NCBI GenBank assembly: GCA_029986255.1
Contig: DALTYD010000037.1
Span: 1 to 8,741 of the forward strand
From: Methanocorpusculum sp.
GTDB taxonomy: Archaea; Halobacteriota; Methanomicrobia; Methanomicrobiales; Methanocorpusculaceae
DNA: 8,741 nucleotides
Reading direction: 5' to 3'
The notes beneath the pieces are model-generated. The model searched no databases, was not told the origin of the DNA, and saw only the letters and a list, made by a program, of their open reading frames with translations. Shown one piece after another: positions 1-7,130 of this stretch. Position numbers and translations under genes: made by a program. Position 1 is the stretch's first letter. Each line of letters begins with the position of its first letter.

Positions 1-78
1 TATTGAAGGATGTTAAAATACTCCAATCTTTTTTTCTTATGAATCGGACCGCTTTATGAGGGAATATTATTAGAAATA

Positions 79-103
79 AGAGAATATAAAGAGGTGATTC
101 TCT
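79..103 (-). terminator. Weak hairpin downstream of the RPA operon
   Basis: AGAGAAT at 79-85 is complementary to ATTCTCT at 97-103, with an 11-base loop, and T-rich sequence follows on the minus strand. It is about 48 bases past the operon's last stop. The intervening AT-rich bases could equally end transcription. The remaining part of 1-150 shows nothing else. Confidence 0.22.
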
Positions 104-150
104 GAAAATTCCCATATTTATAAAATATTTTAAAATCAATAATTATAGTA

Positions 151-747
151 TTAAAGAGGAAACATCCGAATCAAAACATCATAGACCATACGTCGCCAAT
201 GATCAGGACCAAAACGGTATGCCTCACGCGCAAGAAGAACATCATTTCCAGGATTTTCATCAACTAATGTATCAATTCTATCTAGTGTTGACCACGATGT
301 GTCCTGCACCCAGAGATCTCGTGTCTCCTGATCTACTACAAGAATTGATTCTGCACGTACAGATGTAAAAAGCTTTCCATCTGGAACAGTATAGACACTT
401 GGTTTTCCAATAACCGCCACAAACATGGGATTTTCTGGATCAATCTTTGCCAATTGGTGCATTGCCTCTGGCTGATATGAACCCGCAGTTACAAAAAATA
501 AACCGGTCGGATCCGAAATACGCGCGCGATACAAAATGTTCTGATCTCCAACTTTATCCTTTTGTGTAAGCGTCCCGATCAGCAAGACACGATTACAACG
601 TTCACCAGTCGGTAGAAGAACATACAGCGGACTTTTTTCATCCGTAGTGTCCTTAAATGTTTTCGTTGCCTCACGAAGCTCAGCAGCAAACACACGTTTC
701 GCAGGCTCACGTTCATAGGACATAAAATTTGAACCTGCATTACTCAT
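151..747 (-). CDS. RPA-associated OB-fold protein (COG3390 family)
   Basis: 198 residues. This family is encoded next to archaeal replication protein A and is thought to act with it on single-stranded DNA; in haloarchaea the partner genes are called rpap. One OB-fold is visible at about residues 50-138, with the family signature ISDPTGLFFVTAGSYQPEA at 77-95. The C-terminal 60 residues look helical (DHWRRMVYDVLIRMF). I chose the ATG at 747 because GGAGGTG at 755-761 lies seven bases upstream; the ATG at 753 and the open frame up to 777 are too close to that site or upstream of it. The start overlaps the RPA stop (ATGAGTAA, 740-747), so the two are probably translationally coupled and made in balanced amounts. 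No truncation or frameshift is visible. The family assignment is from recognition of the sequence and the RPA neighbour; the biochemical role in this organism is inferred. Confidence 0.88.
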   Translation of the reverse strand: MSNAGSNFMSYEREPAKRVFAAELREATKTFKDTTDEKSPLYVLLPTGERCNRVLLIGTLTQKDKVGDQNILYRARISDPTGLFFVTAGSYQPEAMHQLAKIDPENPMFVAVIGKPSVYTVPDGKLFTSVRAESILVVDQETRDLWVQDTSWSTLDRIDTLVDENPGNDVLLAREAYRFGPDHWRRMVYDVLIRMFPL

Positions 748-2659
748 TACCATGCACCTCCAAAGAAAAACCAGCACGATTCAGGAGCTCCGCTGTAACA
801 GAAGGATCTAAATGAATAAACTCGGCAGATTTCACAAGAATACGTCCCTCAAAATCATTACCAAGACAGCGCACATATCTACCACACAATTGTTCTATAA
901 ACCGGGCCTGCACCTCTTCAAGTCCAAGAGGACTCTCCGAAGAAAGGTGAATTGCCTGGTCCATTGACATACCAGTAAATGATTCCGTGACTTCACGACC
1001 CATCAACACATTGTACGCCTTAGAGCCATCATCCAGTACAGCTTTAATACGCAGATCATAGTGATAGTCACTCTGTATCTCATGAATCGGACAGAAATTT
1101 TGGCGTGAAAGTACACGATTGCACCCTTCCACAGGGCATCGTTTCACTAAACCTGAGCCAGCTGAAATTTGCACAATTACGCCCATATACAAATCAAATT
1201 CCGTTCCAACTGCAATATCAACACCAGACGTATCCACATCATACTTTGCATTATTCAAAACAAGAGAGAGGCGATTATTGTATTCACTCACTTTTGCGTT
1301 CGTAACATAATACACACAACCAGGAACCAGTTTCTCCTGTCTACCATCCTTCCACAGAACAAATTTGATACAGCCAGTAGCATCACCCAGCAAACCTATC
1401 TGAAGTATACGATCACTCCGCGGCTCCCATTCCTCAACAAACTTCACGTGAAGAGAGGCAAATCCAATTGCAATATCACGAATGCATGACACCGGCAACG
1501 GTGCCAAAGGAGCGGCACCTTGCACCACAATATCATCGCTATCATTAATGGAGGAATACTCTGCACTATTTAGAACAAGAGACAAACGATCGTTATACAT
1601 CTCTACTTTCACATTTTTGATCAGATACATCCGACCTAAAACAAGCTTCTCTTTTCGATCATCCTTCCACAGAACAAACTTAATCCGACCAGTCTCATCA
1701 CCGACAATACCAGCTTGCATCATGCGGTCGCTCCTCAATTCCCATTCCTCAACAAATTTCACATGAATCGATGCATAACCAACAGAAAGATCACGGATTG
1801 TTGTCACCGGGAGACCATCCTTGGAGGCAGGCAAAACAACAGGTATTGGAATATCCATGTCCTCATTCTCCATCCACACGCCAGTGTTCAGTATAATTGA
1901 AAGACGACTCCCAAATGTATCCACACTCGCATAAAATATATTATAGACAGAACCAAGATTCAGTTTCTCTCGATTATCCTCCTTCCACAGAACAAACTTC
2001 ATCTTCCCTGAAACATCTGCCAAAAGACCAGTTTGGAGTATGCGATCACTCCGCGGCTCCCATTCCTCAACAAATTTCACATGAATCGATGCCACAACGC
2101 CTGGTGTCAAATCACTCAAATGAACCGGTGCAGCGGGTATCAGACTTCGATCATCATTAATCATGGTAACACGTGAACCAGAGTGAATCTTCAGGCTTAA
2201 AACTTCTCGGAACGAGTCAACAACTGCCGACTCAATTCGATACCACTTCTCATGTTCTAAGGGAAGAATTTCACTCGCCTTCGCAAAGACCACAAATCGA
2301 ATAGCGCCTGAACCATCTGCAAGGACACCCATCTGCGCAATCGATGGAGAGTGAGGCAGCTGCAAAGAGACAACCTTCGCCTCAACCGTAACCCATTCGC
2401 CGGGATGGATTTTGGATAGAGGATAAACACCTCCTTCCGGCAAAAATGAGGAAATAGTAGACGAATCATCCATTGGAATGTTGTACAATCGCATCTGATC
2501 AGATAAAACTTTCCGTTCTGCCTCATATGCTACCACTCCAAACTCATTGATGTAGCATGCGAGTTTATTCGCAATGCTCTGCCTATCCGGAGAGACTCCT
2601 TTGGATTCTAATTTTTGAGAGATTCTATCGGAAATTTGCTGGATTTGACTTGAGTTCAT
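740..2659 (-). CDS. rpa: Replication protein A, five OB-folds plus zinc finger
   Basis: 639 residues, close to the length of single-subunit euryarchaeal RPA such as the Methanocaldococcus jannaschii protein. It coats single-stranded DNA during replication, repair and recombination. Order: helical N-terminal region 1-60; OB1 about 80-165, divergent; three very similar OB-folds at about 181-260, 287-366 and 392-471, each with HVKFVEEWExRSDR and KFVLWK; then a C-terminal OB domain (about 485-615) holding a zinc finger with C508, C513, C523 and H526. The three middle repeats recur every 106 and 105 residues and are also nearly identical in DNA around the HVKFVEEWE block, pointing to recent duplication or gene conversion. 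The start at 2659 has GGAG at 2667-2670, seven bases upstream; an in-frame ATG at 2680 has no such site. It is the first gene of an operon with the RPA-associated gene and diverges from the DUF1858 gene. Confidence 0.95.
   Translation of the reverse strand: MNSSQIQQISDRISQKLESKGVSPDRQSIANKLACYINEFGVVAYEAERKVLSDQMRLYNIPMDDSSTISSFLPEGGVYPLSKIHPGEWVTVEAKVVSLQLPHSPSIAQMGVLADGSGAIRFVVFAKASEILPLEHEKWYRIESAVVDSFREVLSLKIHSGSRVTMINDDRSLIPAAPVHLSDLTPGVVASIHVKFVEEWEPRSDRILQTGLLADVSGKMKFVLWKEDNREKLNLGSVYNIFYASVDTFGSRLSIILNTGVWMENEDMDIPIPVVLPASKDGLPVTTIRDLSVGYASIHVKFVEEWELRSDRMMQAGIVGDETGRIKFVLWKDDRKEKLVLGRMYLIKNVKVEMYNDRLSLVLNSAEYSSINDSDDIVVQGAAPLAPLPVSCIRDIAIGFASLHVKFVEEWEPRSDRILQIGLLGDATGCIKFVLWKDGRQEKLVPGCVYYVTNAKVSEYNNRLSLVLNNAKYDVDTSGVDIAVGTEFDLYMGVIVQISAGSGLVKRCPVEGCNRVLSRQNFCPIHEIQSDYHYDLRIKAVLDDGSKAYNVLMGREVTESFTGMSMDQAIHLSSESPLGLEEVQARFIEQLCGRYVRCLGNDFEGRILVKSAEFIHLDPSVTAELLNRAGFSLEVHGNE
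755..761 (-). promoter_or_regulatory. Shine-Dalgarno site of the RPA-associated gene
   Basis: GGAGGTG on the minus strand lies inside the last codons of RPA and seven bases before the ATG at 747. It decides between three possible starts (777, 753 and 747) in favour of 747. Confidence 0.8.
1347..2092 (-). repeat. Three tandem DNA repeats of 315-318 bases within RPA
   Basis: The OB cassettes recur in register: the block coding for HVKFVEEWE begins near 1426, 1741 and 2059 on the plus strand, and the KFVLWK block near 1347, 1662 and 1980. Between the first and second cassettes 35 bases are identical (1740-1774 and 2058-2092). Between the first and third, 32 are identical (1410-1441 and 2043-2074). 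Confidence 0.85.
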
Positions 2660-2666
2660 TGTGATT

Positions 2667-2670
2667 CTCC
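2667..2670 (-). promoter_or_regulatory. Shine-Dalgarno site of RPA
   Basis: GGAG on the minus strand is seven bases before the ATG at 2659. It supports that start over the in-frame ATG at 2680. Confidence 0.6.
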
Positions 2671-2748
2671 AAAGATCCATTAGTGTTATACCATATTAAC
2701 CCCAGACACTGCATGCTCCGGAAACATCAAGTAGTCAAATGGCTAATG

Positions 2749-2760
2749 TAATATATATAT
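2749..2760 (-). promoter_or_regulatory. Candidate TATA box of the RPA operon
   Basis: An alternating AT run reads as a TATA element on the minus strand. A start of transcription about 25 bases downstream would leave a leader of roughly 65-70 bases before RPA. The same run overlaps the ATG of the divergent DUF1858 gene, so use of the two genes could interfere. This rests on sequence likeness only; a weaker alternative element lies near 2690-2700. Confidence 0.3.
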
Positions 2761-2944
2761 GGCAATTACCATTGATTCAACTATCGCAGATTTACTCCGC
2801 GAAAAACCGGAAAGTGCAGAAATTCTACAAAATTTAGGGATGGGATGTTTGGGTTGTGCAATTGCAAACAATGAAACTATTCGTGAGGCCGCCATGGTTC
2901 ATGGAATCCCAATAGAAGAACTTTCTAAAAAGCTTGGAATCTAA
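2759..2944 (+). CDS. DUF1858 redox-disulfide domain protein
   Basis: 61 residues, the usual size for this stand-alone domain (DUF1858, also called the hybrid-cluster-protein-associated redox disulfide domain). The family signature GMGCLGC is present at 27-33, giving a CxxC pair C30 and C33. The rest fits the family pattern: a first segment ITIDSTIADLLREKPESAEIL, then the cysteine turn, then a helix and IPIEELSKKLGI at the end. The protein is soluble and cytoplasmic with no signal peptide. Its role is not established; the CxxC suggests thiol-disulfide exchange or metal or cluster handling. No hybrid cluster protein gene is next to it here. There is no Shine-Dalgarno site and an in-frame stop lies at 2744-2746, so the ATG at 2759 is the only sensible start and the message may be leaderless or nearly so. 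It diverges from the RPA operon. Confidence 0.88.
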   Translation: MAITIDSTIADLLREKPESAEILQNLGMGCLGCAIANNETIREAAMVHGIPIEELSKKLGI

Positions 2945-2965
2945 AGAAATAGATTCTCTTCCAGA

Positions 2966-2971
2966 TTTTTT
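2966..2971 (+). terminator. Oligo-T candidate terminator after the DUF1858 gene
   Basis: A run of six T lies 22 bases after the stop codon, the kind of oligo-T signal at which archaeal RNA polymerase stops. No clear hairpin precedes it. Confidence 0.4.
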
Positions 2972-3059
2972 GAAAATTATAAGTTTCAGAATATTAACTT
3001 CAGATATTATAATCTATTCATTAAAAATAACGAAAATTTCAACAAATACCTCAAAATAA

Positions 3060-3173
3060 CACACAATAAAGATAATTATCGCCGACGACAATCACAAACA
3101 AGTAAGACACTATCTAGAGACTCCGAAGAACAGCGATGTTCAAAAAGGTTTTGCATCAATAATGACACAATAA
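3060..3173 (+). pseudogene. Possible remnant of a response-regulator receiver domain
   Basis: A 37-codon frame between two stops translates to IKIIIADDNHKQVRHYLE and then about 18 less telling residues. The pattern of hydrophobic strand, two acidic residues (ADD) and a VRxxLE helix is how CheY-like receiver domains begin. The rest of the domain, with the phosphorylated aspartate and the conserved lysine, is absent: a TAA follows at 3171. There is no ATG before the motif. The stretch is also less AT-rich than its surroundings. I judge it a possible gene fossil on the strength of one short motif. Confidence 0.25.
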
Positions 3174-3325
3174 ATATTACGAATTACCGTACATAAATGA
3201 CTGTGGAAGAACCGGATAGTCTTTTGAGTATACTCTAGTATAAATATCAACAATTGGATGAAATAATAAAGATACAAAAATTCTTCAATTGCTTTTTCAA
3301 TATTATGATTCTAATTTTTGCATTT

Positions 3326-3379
3326 TATCGAATATTTCACAAAATATTCAAACATCATGAGTAATAGTAATATTCGATA
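3326..3379. repeat. 11-base inverted repeat with a 32-base spacer
   Basis: TATCGAATATT at 3326-3336 is matched by its perfect complement at 3369-3379. It lies between convergent genes, so it could fold in transcripts from either side. It is AT-rich and may be fortuitous. Confidence 0.35.
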
Positions 3380-3585
3380 GTAGAGAGAAAAAAGAACTCC
3401 CAAAAATCGTAAAACTGACGAAGTAAGTATATCTCAATTCATCAAAAACGCAGAAGATTCTTTAGAAACACATTATCTTTGAGACTAGTAATTTTTAATA
3501 TCGTTATATCTCAAAATGGAATAAAAGTTCAACGGGACGCTAACGGACACTGGAAACAATATAGTCATCAAAGCGATTAGAACAT

Positions 3586-3590
3586 AAAAA
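3586..3590 (-). terminator. Weak oligo-T candidate terminator after the DHPS-like gene
   Basis: Five T in a row on the minus strand, about 18 bases after the stop codon at 3608, within a T-rich stretch. No hairpin is apparent. Confidence 0.28.
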
Positions 3591-3607
3591 TAAGATCCAA
3601 TGAATTT

Positions 3608-5035
3608 TTAAAACATGCCATCTTGTTCAAAACTTCGACCGAGTTGTAGAGCTAGTTCTGCTTTGTATATCTCCTTTCCAAGATATGCGGCATGATCGAG
3701 CAATGATACTCCATCTTCAGCAAGAATTGCAGAGAATATATCATACCAGTTCGTGCCAGAAATAGCATGATCTCTTCTGACAACAAGGATCTTACCATCC
3801 TCAACAGCAATGCGGAAGTTACCGCAGGGATCATATATGGCAAGTTCATTCGAGGCAACAGGTGCATTGGAAATAGTCTTGTAAACCAGTGGTGGTTCAC
3901 AACGACGATGTTTTTCCTTGAGTATCAAAACGTCCACCCCAACGTCCTTGGGATAAGGGCGATCCTGTGAAAGTGAAATCATCTCAACAGCACGCCGCAT
4001 CTCTCTAGTAACACCCTGAGTCTTATCAGAATGCTCAGAGATGAGAACTGCAGCAACACCACATTCTCCAGCTATAGCAGCAAGCAAGGCACACATACCA
4101 GGGCTATCCGCATCAATCATCTCTATCACATTGACACAACCGAGAACTTTAGGACAACCAAACTCTGGGATATATCCAACAAGCGAGGTAACCATGCCAG
4201 AGAGTGGTGGCTGAAGTAGTGGATCAGCAAGGATTTTAGACAGTCCAAGTTTCTTTGCAGTGGTAACCATGTCAATGAGAGAGGCTCCATGTGGAATCAA
4301 AACGATTGCGGTACCTGCAGCTTTGATTTTCTCCGCAAGAAGAGGAAGCGTTGTCGAAGTAATGGAAAATACTATGTCACAACGAAACAATGCCGCCTCA
4401 ATAAGGACCGGATCAGTCGTATCGATCGAGAGAAGAATATCCAGATCCATAACCTCCTCAAAGCATCTGAGAACGTCATCTGGGGTTGCATCAAATCCAA
4501 ATCCGAAATCAATCACATCAGCTCCATCAGCCACGGCGCGAAGGACGGCATCTCGCAGGGCAGGATGACGATGAGCATCCATAATTTCATAAATGATCTT
4601 TATACGAGAGGTTCCACCAAACTTAACACCACGAAGCACAAAGGCTGAATCGGCTGTTTGCTCCATCATAGATAATCGACCAACAGCCTGCTTTTGTCGC
4701 TCATCATTGAGGAGATCATCCGCAGCAGATATCGCAGAAAGACTTCCAGAAAGAATCAGAGGTATACAGAATCGCATATCAGCAGCATGCCGCATACCTT
4801 TTCTAATAGGAACACCGGACGACGCTTCTACTTCTGCAAATGATGCAGTACACATGCCCGAAACAACAACGAGATCATAATGATCTTTCAAAAGCAAACG
4901 AGATAAAACCCCTGGAGACAGGAACGAGGCAATCTCTCCAGTTGGTACAATAGAGTACGTAAATGCATCCGTACCATCAAGTGCAGAACGTAGTGTTGTT
5001 TCACTCTGATAACCAGTAGGAAAAAGAACATGCAT
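3608..5035 (-). CDS. Dihydropteroate-synthase-like protein with DUF4346 tail
   Basis: 475 residues, typical for this archaeal family (TIGR00284 type). Three parts are visible. An N-terminal domain (about 1-140) begins MHVLFPTG and contains DLVVVSGMC. A pterin-binding TIM barrel (about 144-345) carries GADVIDFGFG (171-180), LLSIDTT (201-207) and ILADPLLQPP (268-277), matching core motifs of dihydropteroate synthase. A C-terminal DUF4346 segment (about 370-475) holds GTNWYDIFSAIL and LDHAAYLGKEIYKAELALQLG, related to the MtrA family. A role in pterin or methanopterin-linked one-carbon metabolism is likely but the exact reaction is not settled for these proteins. I chose the ATG at 5035 because it matches where homologues begin; the frame is open to a GTG at 5059, and neither start has a good ribosome site. 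It diverges from the PHP gene and is a single-gene unit. Confidence 0.85.
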   Translation of the reverse strand: MHVLFPTGYQSETTLRSALDGTDAFTYSIVPTGEIASFLSPGVLSRLLLKDHYDLVVVSGMCTASFAEVEASSGVPIRKGMRHAADMRFCIPLILSGSLSAISAADDLLNDERQKQAVGRLSMMEQTADSAFVLRGVKFGGTSRIKIIYEIMDAHRHPALRDAVLRAVADGADVIDFGFGFDATPDDVLRCFEEVMDLDILLSIDTTDPVLIEAALFRCDIVFSITSTTLPLLAEKIKAAGTAIVLIPHGASLIDMVTTAKKLGLSKILADPLLQPPLSGMVTSLVGYIPEFGCPKVLGCVNVIEMIDADSPGMCALLAAIAGECGVAAVLISEHSDKTQGVTREMRRAVEMISLSQDRPYPKDVGVDVLILKEKHRRCEPPLVYKTISNAPVASNELAIYDPCGNFRIAVEDGKILVVRRDHAISGTNWYDIFSAILAEDGVSLLDHAAYLGKEIYKAELALQLGRSFEQDGMF

Positions 5036-5097
5036 ATGATTTATAGTATCCACAAACACGAAATAGTTAGGGTTCTTTTTCTTAGAAAAAAAGCAGG

Positions 5098-5106
5098 AAT
5101 ATTAAT
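5098..5106 (+). promoter_or_regulatory. Candidate TATA element of the PHP-truA operon
   Basis: AATATTAAT follows a purine-rich stretch (5084-5097) that could act as the BRE. Transcription starting about 25 bases downstream would give a leader of some 10-15 bases before the ATG at 5140. The element is nearly symmetric and could also serve the divergent DHPS-like gene, with a leader of about 40 bases. It is read from sequence only. Confidence 0.3.
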
Positions 5107-5139
5107 TTGCAATGAGAGAGAATTCCCATAGTACACGTA

Positions 5140-5859
5140 ATGGTTTTTCTTAAATGTGATCTGCATGTTCACACGAATGCATCGACGGATGGAGAGAGTT
5201 CAGTTGAGGATGTGCTTGAAGCTGCGATTACCGCGGAACTTGATGCAGTAGCAATCACTGATCACGATACAATGGATGGAGTGTATAGGGCGCTTGCTGC
5301 GCAAAGTTCAGGTATTCTAATTATTCCTGGTATTGAAGTGTCAACAAAACAAGGACATCTACTTGTTCTTGGAACAACGCAGATGATCTCACCCAAACAA
5401 GATGTTCTGGAAACGATTGCTGAGGCGAGGGAACTTGGAGCAGTAACGATAATCCCTCATCCATTCCATCATTTGCGACATGGAGTAGGTCTCAAATGTA
5501 AAGAAGCGCTTCTAACAGCAGATGCCATTGAGGCGCTGAACAGTCGTTACATTATCGGATCTGCAAATCAAAAAGCTACGAAAATAGCAAAAAAATATGG
5601 ACTTACAACAACTTCAGGATCAGATGCCCACAATTGTATGTTTGTCGGATTTGGCGTAACGGAGATCGATGCTGAGGAGCGAACAGTTGCGGCAATTCTC
5701 GATGCTATTCGGAAAGGGAGAGTCTCCTGTACATGCAGAAAAACGCCAATCCGCACCTATACCCAGCAATCATGGGACAATACAGTTCGCAAAATGCGCA
5801 AACGTCTACCACAGTTTCGCCACCGATCTCGCCGACGGATCATTCACCGAAAACAATGA
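5140..5859 (+). CDS. PHP-domain metal-dependent phosphoesterase
   Basis: 239 residues. PHP proteins hydrolyse phosphoesters at a cluster of two or three metal ions. All expected ligand motifs are present: CDLHVHT with H9 and H11, ITDHDTMDG with D41 and H42, PGIEVS with E66, QGHLLVLG with H73, IIPHPFHH with H107, and GSDAHN with D162 and H164. The domain ends near residue 197. The last 40 residues form a very basic tail (RKMRKRLPQFRHRSRRR), which could touch nucleic acid. Relatives include the YciV/TrpH group, which contains 5'-3' RNA exonucleases and nucleoside bisphosphate phosphatases; which substrate applies here cannot be read from sequence. The ATG at 5140 places the first metal motif at residue 7 as is usual; there is no clear Shine-Dalgarno site. 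Its TGA stop overlaps the truA ATG (ATGA, 5856-5859), so the two are coupled. Confidence 0.88.
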   Translation: MVFLKCDLHVHTNASTDGESSVEDVLEAAITAELDAVAITDHDTMDGVYRALAAQSSGILIIPGIEVSTKQGHLLVLGTTQMISPKQDVLETIAEARELGAVTIIPHPFHHLRHGVGLKCKEALLTADAIEALNSRYIIGSANQKATKIAKKYGLTTTSGSDAHNCMFVGFGVTEIDAEERTVAAILDAIRKGRVSCTCRKTPIRTYTQQSWDNTVRKMRKRLPQFRHRSRRRIIHRKQ

Positions 5860-6740
5860 AACTCGCATTTACTATTGGATATAATGGTCGCAACTTTTCA
5901 GGATCACAAGCACAGCCCGGAAAACGAACTGTAGAGGGCGAATTCATTGAAGCATGTGTTAATCTCGGTCTATTTACCAATGAAAAGGAAGCACATTTCC
6001 TCGTATCAGGACGAACAGACAAAGGAGTTTCAGCTAGAAAACAGATTGTATCCATCACAACAGAGAAACCCAAGAAAGCAATCGATGCACTGAATTTCTG
6101 GTTACCAAATGATATATGGTGTCTTGGAGCAGCAGAAGTACCATCTGATTTTTATCCGCGCTATGCAGTGAGGTCTCGAACTTATCGATATTATTTTCCC
6201 TATGCAGCAAATATTGCAGAGATGGATGCAGCAGCCCAGCAATTTATTGGGAGGCATAATTTTACACGATTTTCCAAAATGGAAAAAGGGCGTAATCCTA
6301 ACCGAACAATCTTGGCGGCGAAGGTATTTGCAGCACAAGATGGCTGCCCTGTGTTTGAGATTTCGGCAGATAGTTTTCTCTGGAATATGGTAAGAGGTAT
6401 GGCAGGATTTCTTGCAGCGGTTGGGACAGGCGTTGTAGAATCAAAAATTGTAAGTGAACTTTTGACAAAACCTGGAAATCGCATGCACCCAGCTCCTGCT
6501 GAGGCACTGATTCTTTGGGACACTGAATGTAATATTTCATTTACGCCGATGAAACTACCAAGAGAGACAATGCGAATACTTGGACGAGAATCAGCAGCAG
6601 CAAGAGCCGAGATGCGCGTCTTAGAAGCACTAATGAATGAACAGCCGACGAACATTTGGAAACGGCAACTGATCCGAGAGTATCCAAACCTGTACAAAAG
6701 AGAAAATAATAGAGATGTTACTGAAACCTGCAAAAATTGA
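5856..6740 (+). CDS. truA: tRNA pseudouridine synthase A
   Basis: 294 residues. TruA converts uridines 38, 39 and 40 in the anticodon stem-loop of tRNAs to pseudouridine, which stabilises the anticodon arm. The catalytic aspartate is D55 in SGRTDKGVSA (51-60). Other family marks are the N-terminal strand FTIGYNGRNFSGSQ (5-18), RTYRYYFPY (108-116), FIGRHNFTRFSK (130-141) and FLWNMVRGMAGFL (174-186). About 60 residues after the catalytic core are a helical tail rich in charged residues. The frame is open 41 codons further upstream, but that extension lies over the end of the PHP gene and has no homology; the ATG at 5856 puts the first conserved strand at residues 3-9. It overlaps the PHP stop by four bases and is probably translated by coupling. 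No obvious terminator follows. Confidence 0.95.
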   Translation: MKLAFTIGYNGRNFSGSQAQPGKRTVEGEFIEACVNLGLFTNEKEAHFLVSGRTDKGVSARKQIVSITTEKPKKAIDALNFWLPNDIWCLGAAEVPSDFYPRYAVRSRTYRYYFPYAANIAEMDAAAQQFIGRHNFTRFSKMEKGRNPNRTILAAKVFAAQDGCPVFEISADSFLWNMVRGMAGFLAAVGTGVVESKIVSELLTKPGNRMHPAPAEALILWDTECNISFTPMKLPRETMRILGRESAAARAEMRVLEALMNEQPTNIWKRQLIREYPNLYKRENNRDVTETCKN

Positions 6741-7130
6741 AAAAATTTAATATCATCAACAATAACCCTACAAAAAAAATTCTATATTGAACGCAGTCAA
6801 CAAAGAAGTAGTAGAATCATCTGATGGTATGCTAAATCTAGATGGTACGTGCAAAAGCAATTTTCAATACAATCGAAAAATCGATCATTTTATGAAGAAA
6901 TTTGTTGAAGAGATTAGACATTGAATTTTCGTGGTGTAAACTCAATATTGAAAAAGAACGATACAAGAGGAGGTAGGCAGGAAATAATAACTCGCATGAT
7001 AAATAACTGAGATGATGTCCAAGAGGCACTCGAATGCAATATGGAAAGTAACAAAGCGGAAAATACAAGATGTAGCAAAGACGGTCTAAAAAAATTTCCC
7101 ATAACCAATGATTTAATTGCATCAAAGGAA
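6741..7130. other. Gap of 390 bases after truA, no supported gene
   Basis: The gap lies between convergent genes. In the plus direction there are open stretches without a convincing start: 6766-6921 (52 codons, including HFMKKFVEEIRH at its end) and 7011-7178 (56 codons, running antisense into the flavoprotein gene). On the minus strand a 98-codon frame with a TTG start at 7134 covers most of the gap, but its predicted protein is an unlikely mix of hydrophobic and aromatic residues. I see no RNA gene. The region may contain decayed coding DNA. Confidence 0.4.
7088..7094 (-). terminator. Oligo-T candidate terminator after the flavoprotein gene
   Basis: Seven T in a row on the minus strand, 37 bases after the stop codon. 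This is the best oligo-T run of any gene end in the window. Confidence 0.45.

Larger units (their letters stand above)
2945..3607. other. Gap of about 660 bases between convergent genes, with protein-like fragments
   Basis: No intact gene was found. The stretch is AT-rich but has less AT-rich islands that read like protein in the plus direction. One at 3060-3170 contains IIIADDNHKQVRHYLE, resembling the start of a receiver domain. Others are SISQFIKNAEDSLE (within 3396-3479) and NGIKVQRDANGHWKQYS (3515-3565). All are cut by stops and lack a start codon with a ribosome site. An 11-base inverted repeat occupies 3326-3336 and 3369-3379. The likeliest reading is decayed coding DNA, but chance cannot be excluded. 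Confidence 0.4.

Noticed and set aside
748..777. Earlier start for the RPA-associated gene at 777 or 753
   Set aside because: 777 is not an ATG with a ribosome site and 753 is only one base from the GGAGGTG site, whereas 747 has ideal spacing.
1105..2160. Plus-strand open frames opposite RPA
   Set aside because: They mirror the RPA reading frame, recur because the OB cassettes repeat, and have no recognisable domains.
5733..5855. Longer truA beginning at the ATG at 5733
   Set aside because: The extra 41 residues are low in structure, lie over the conserved-length end of the PHP gene and have no family counterpart; the ATG at 5856 fits the family start and the ATGA overlap.
6200..6733. A 177-codon minus-strand frame opposite truA
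   Set aside because: Antisense shadow of a clear, well-conserved gene; the serine- and proline-rich translation has no motif.
7000..7025. Possible C/D box RNA (CTGA next to GATGATG)
   Set aside because: The C box does not match RUGAUGA, the D box precedes it, and no C' or D' box lies at the right spacing.
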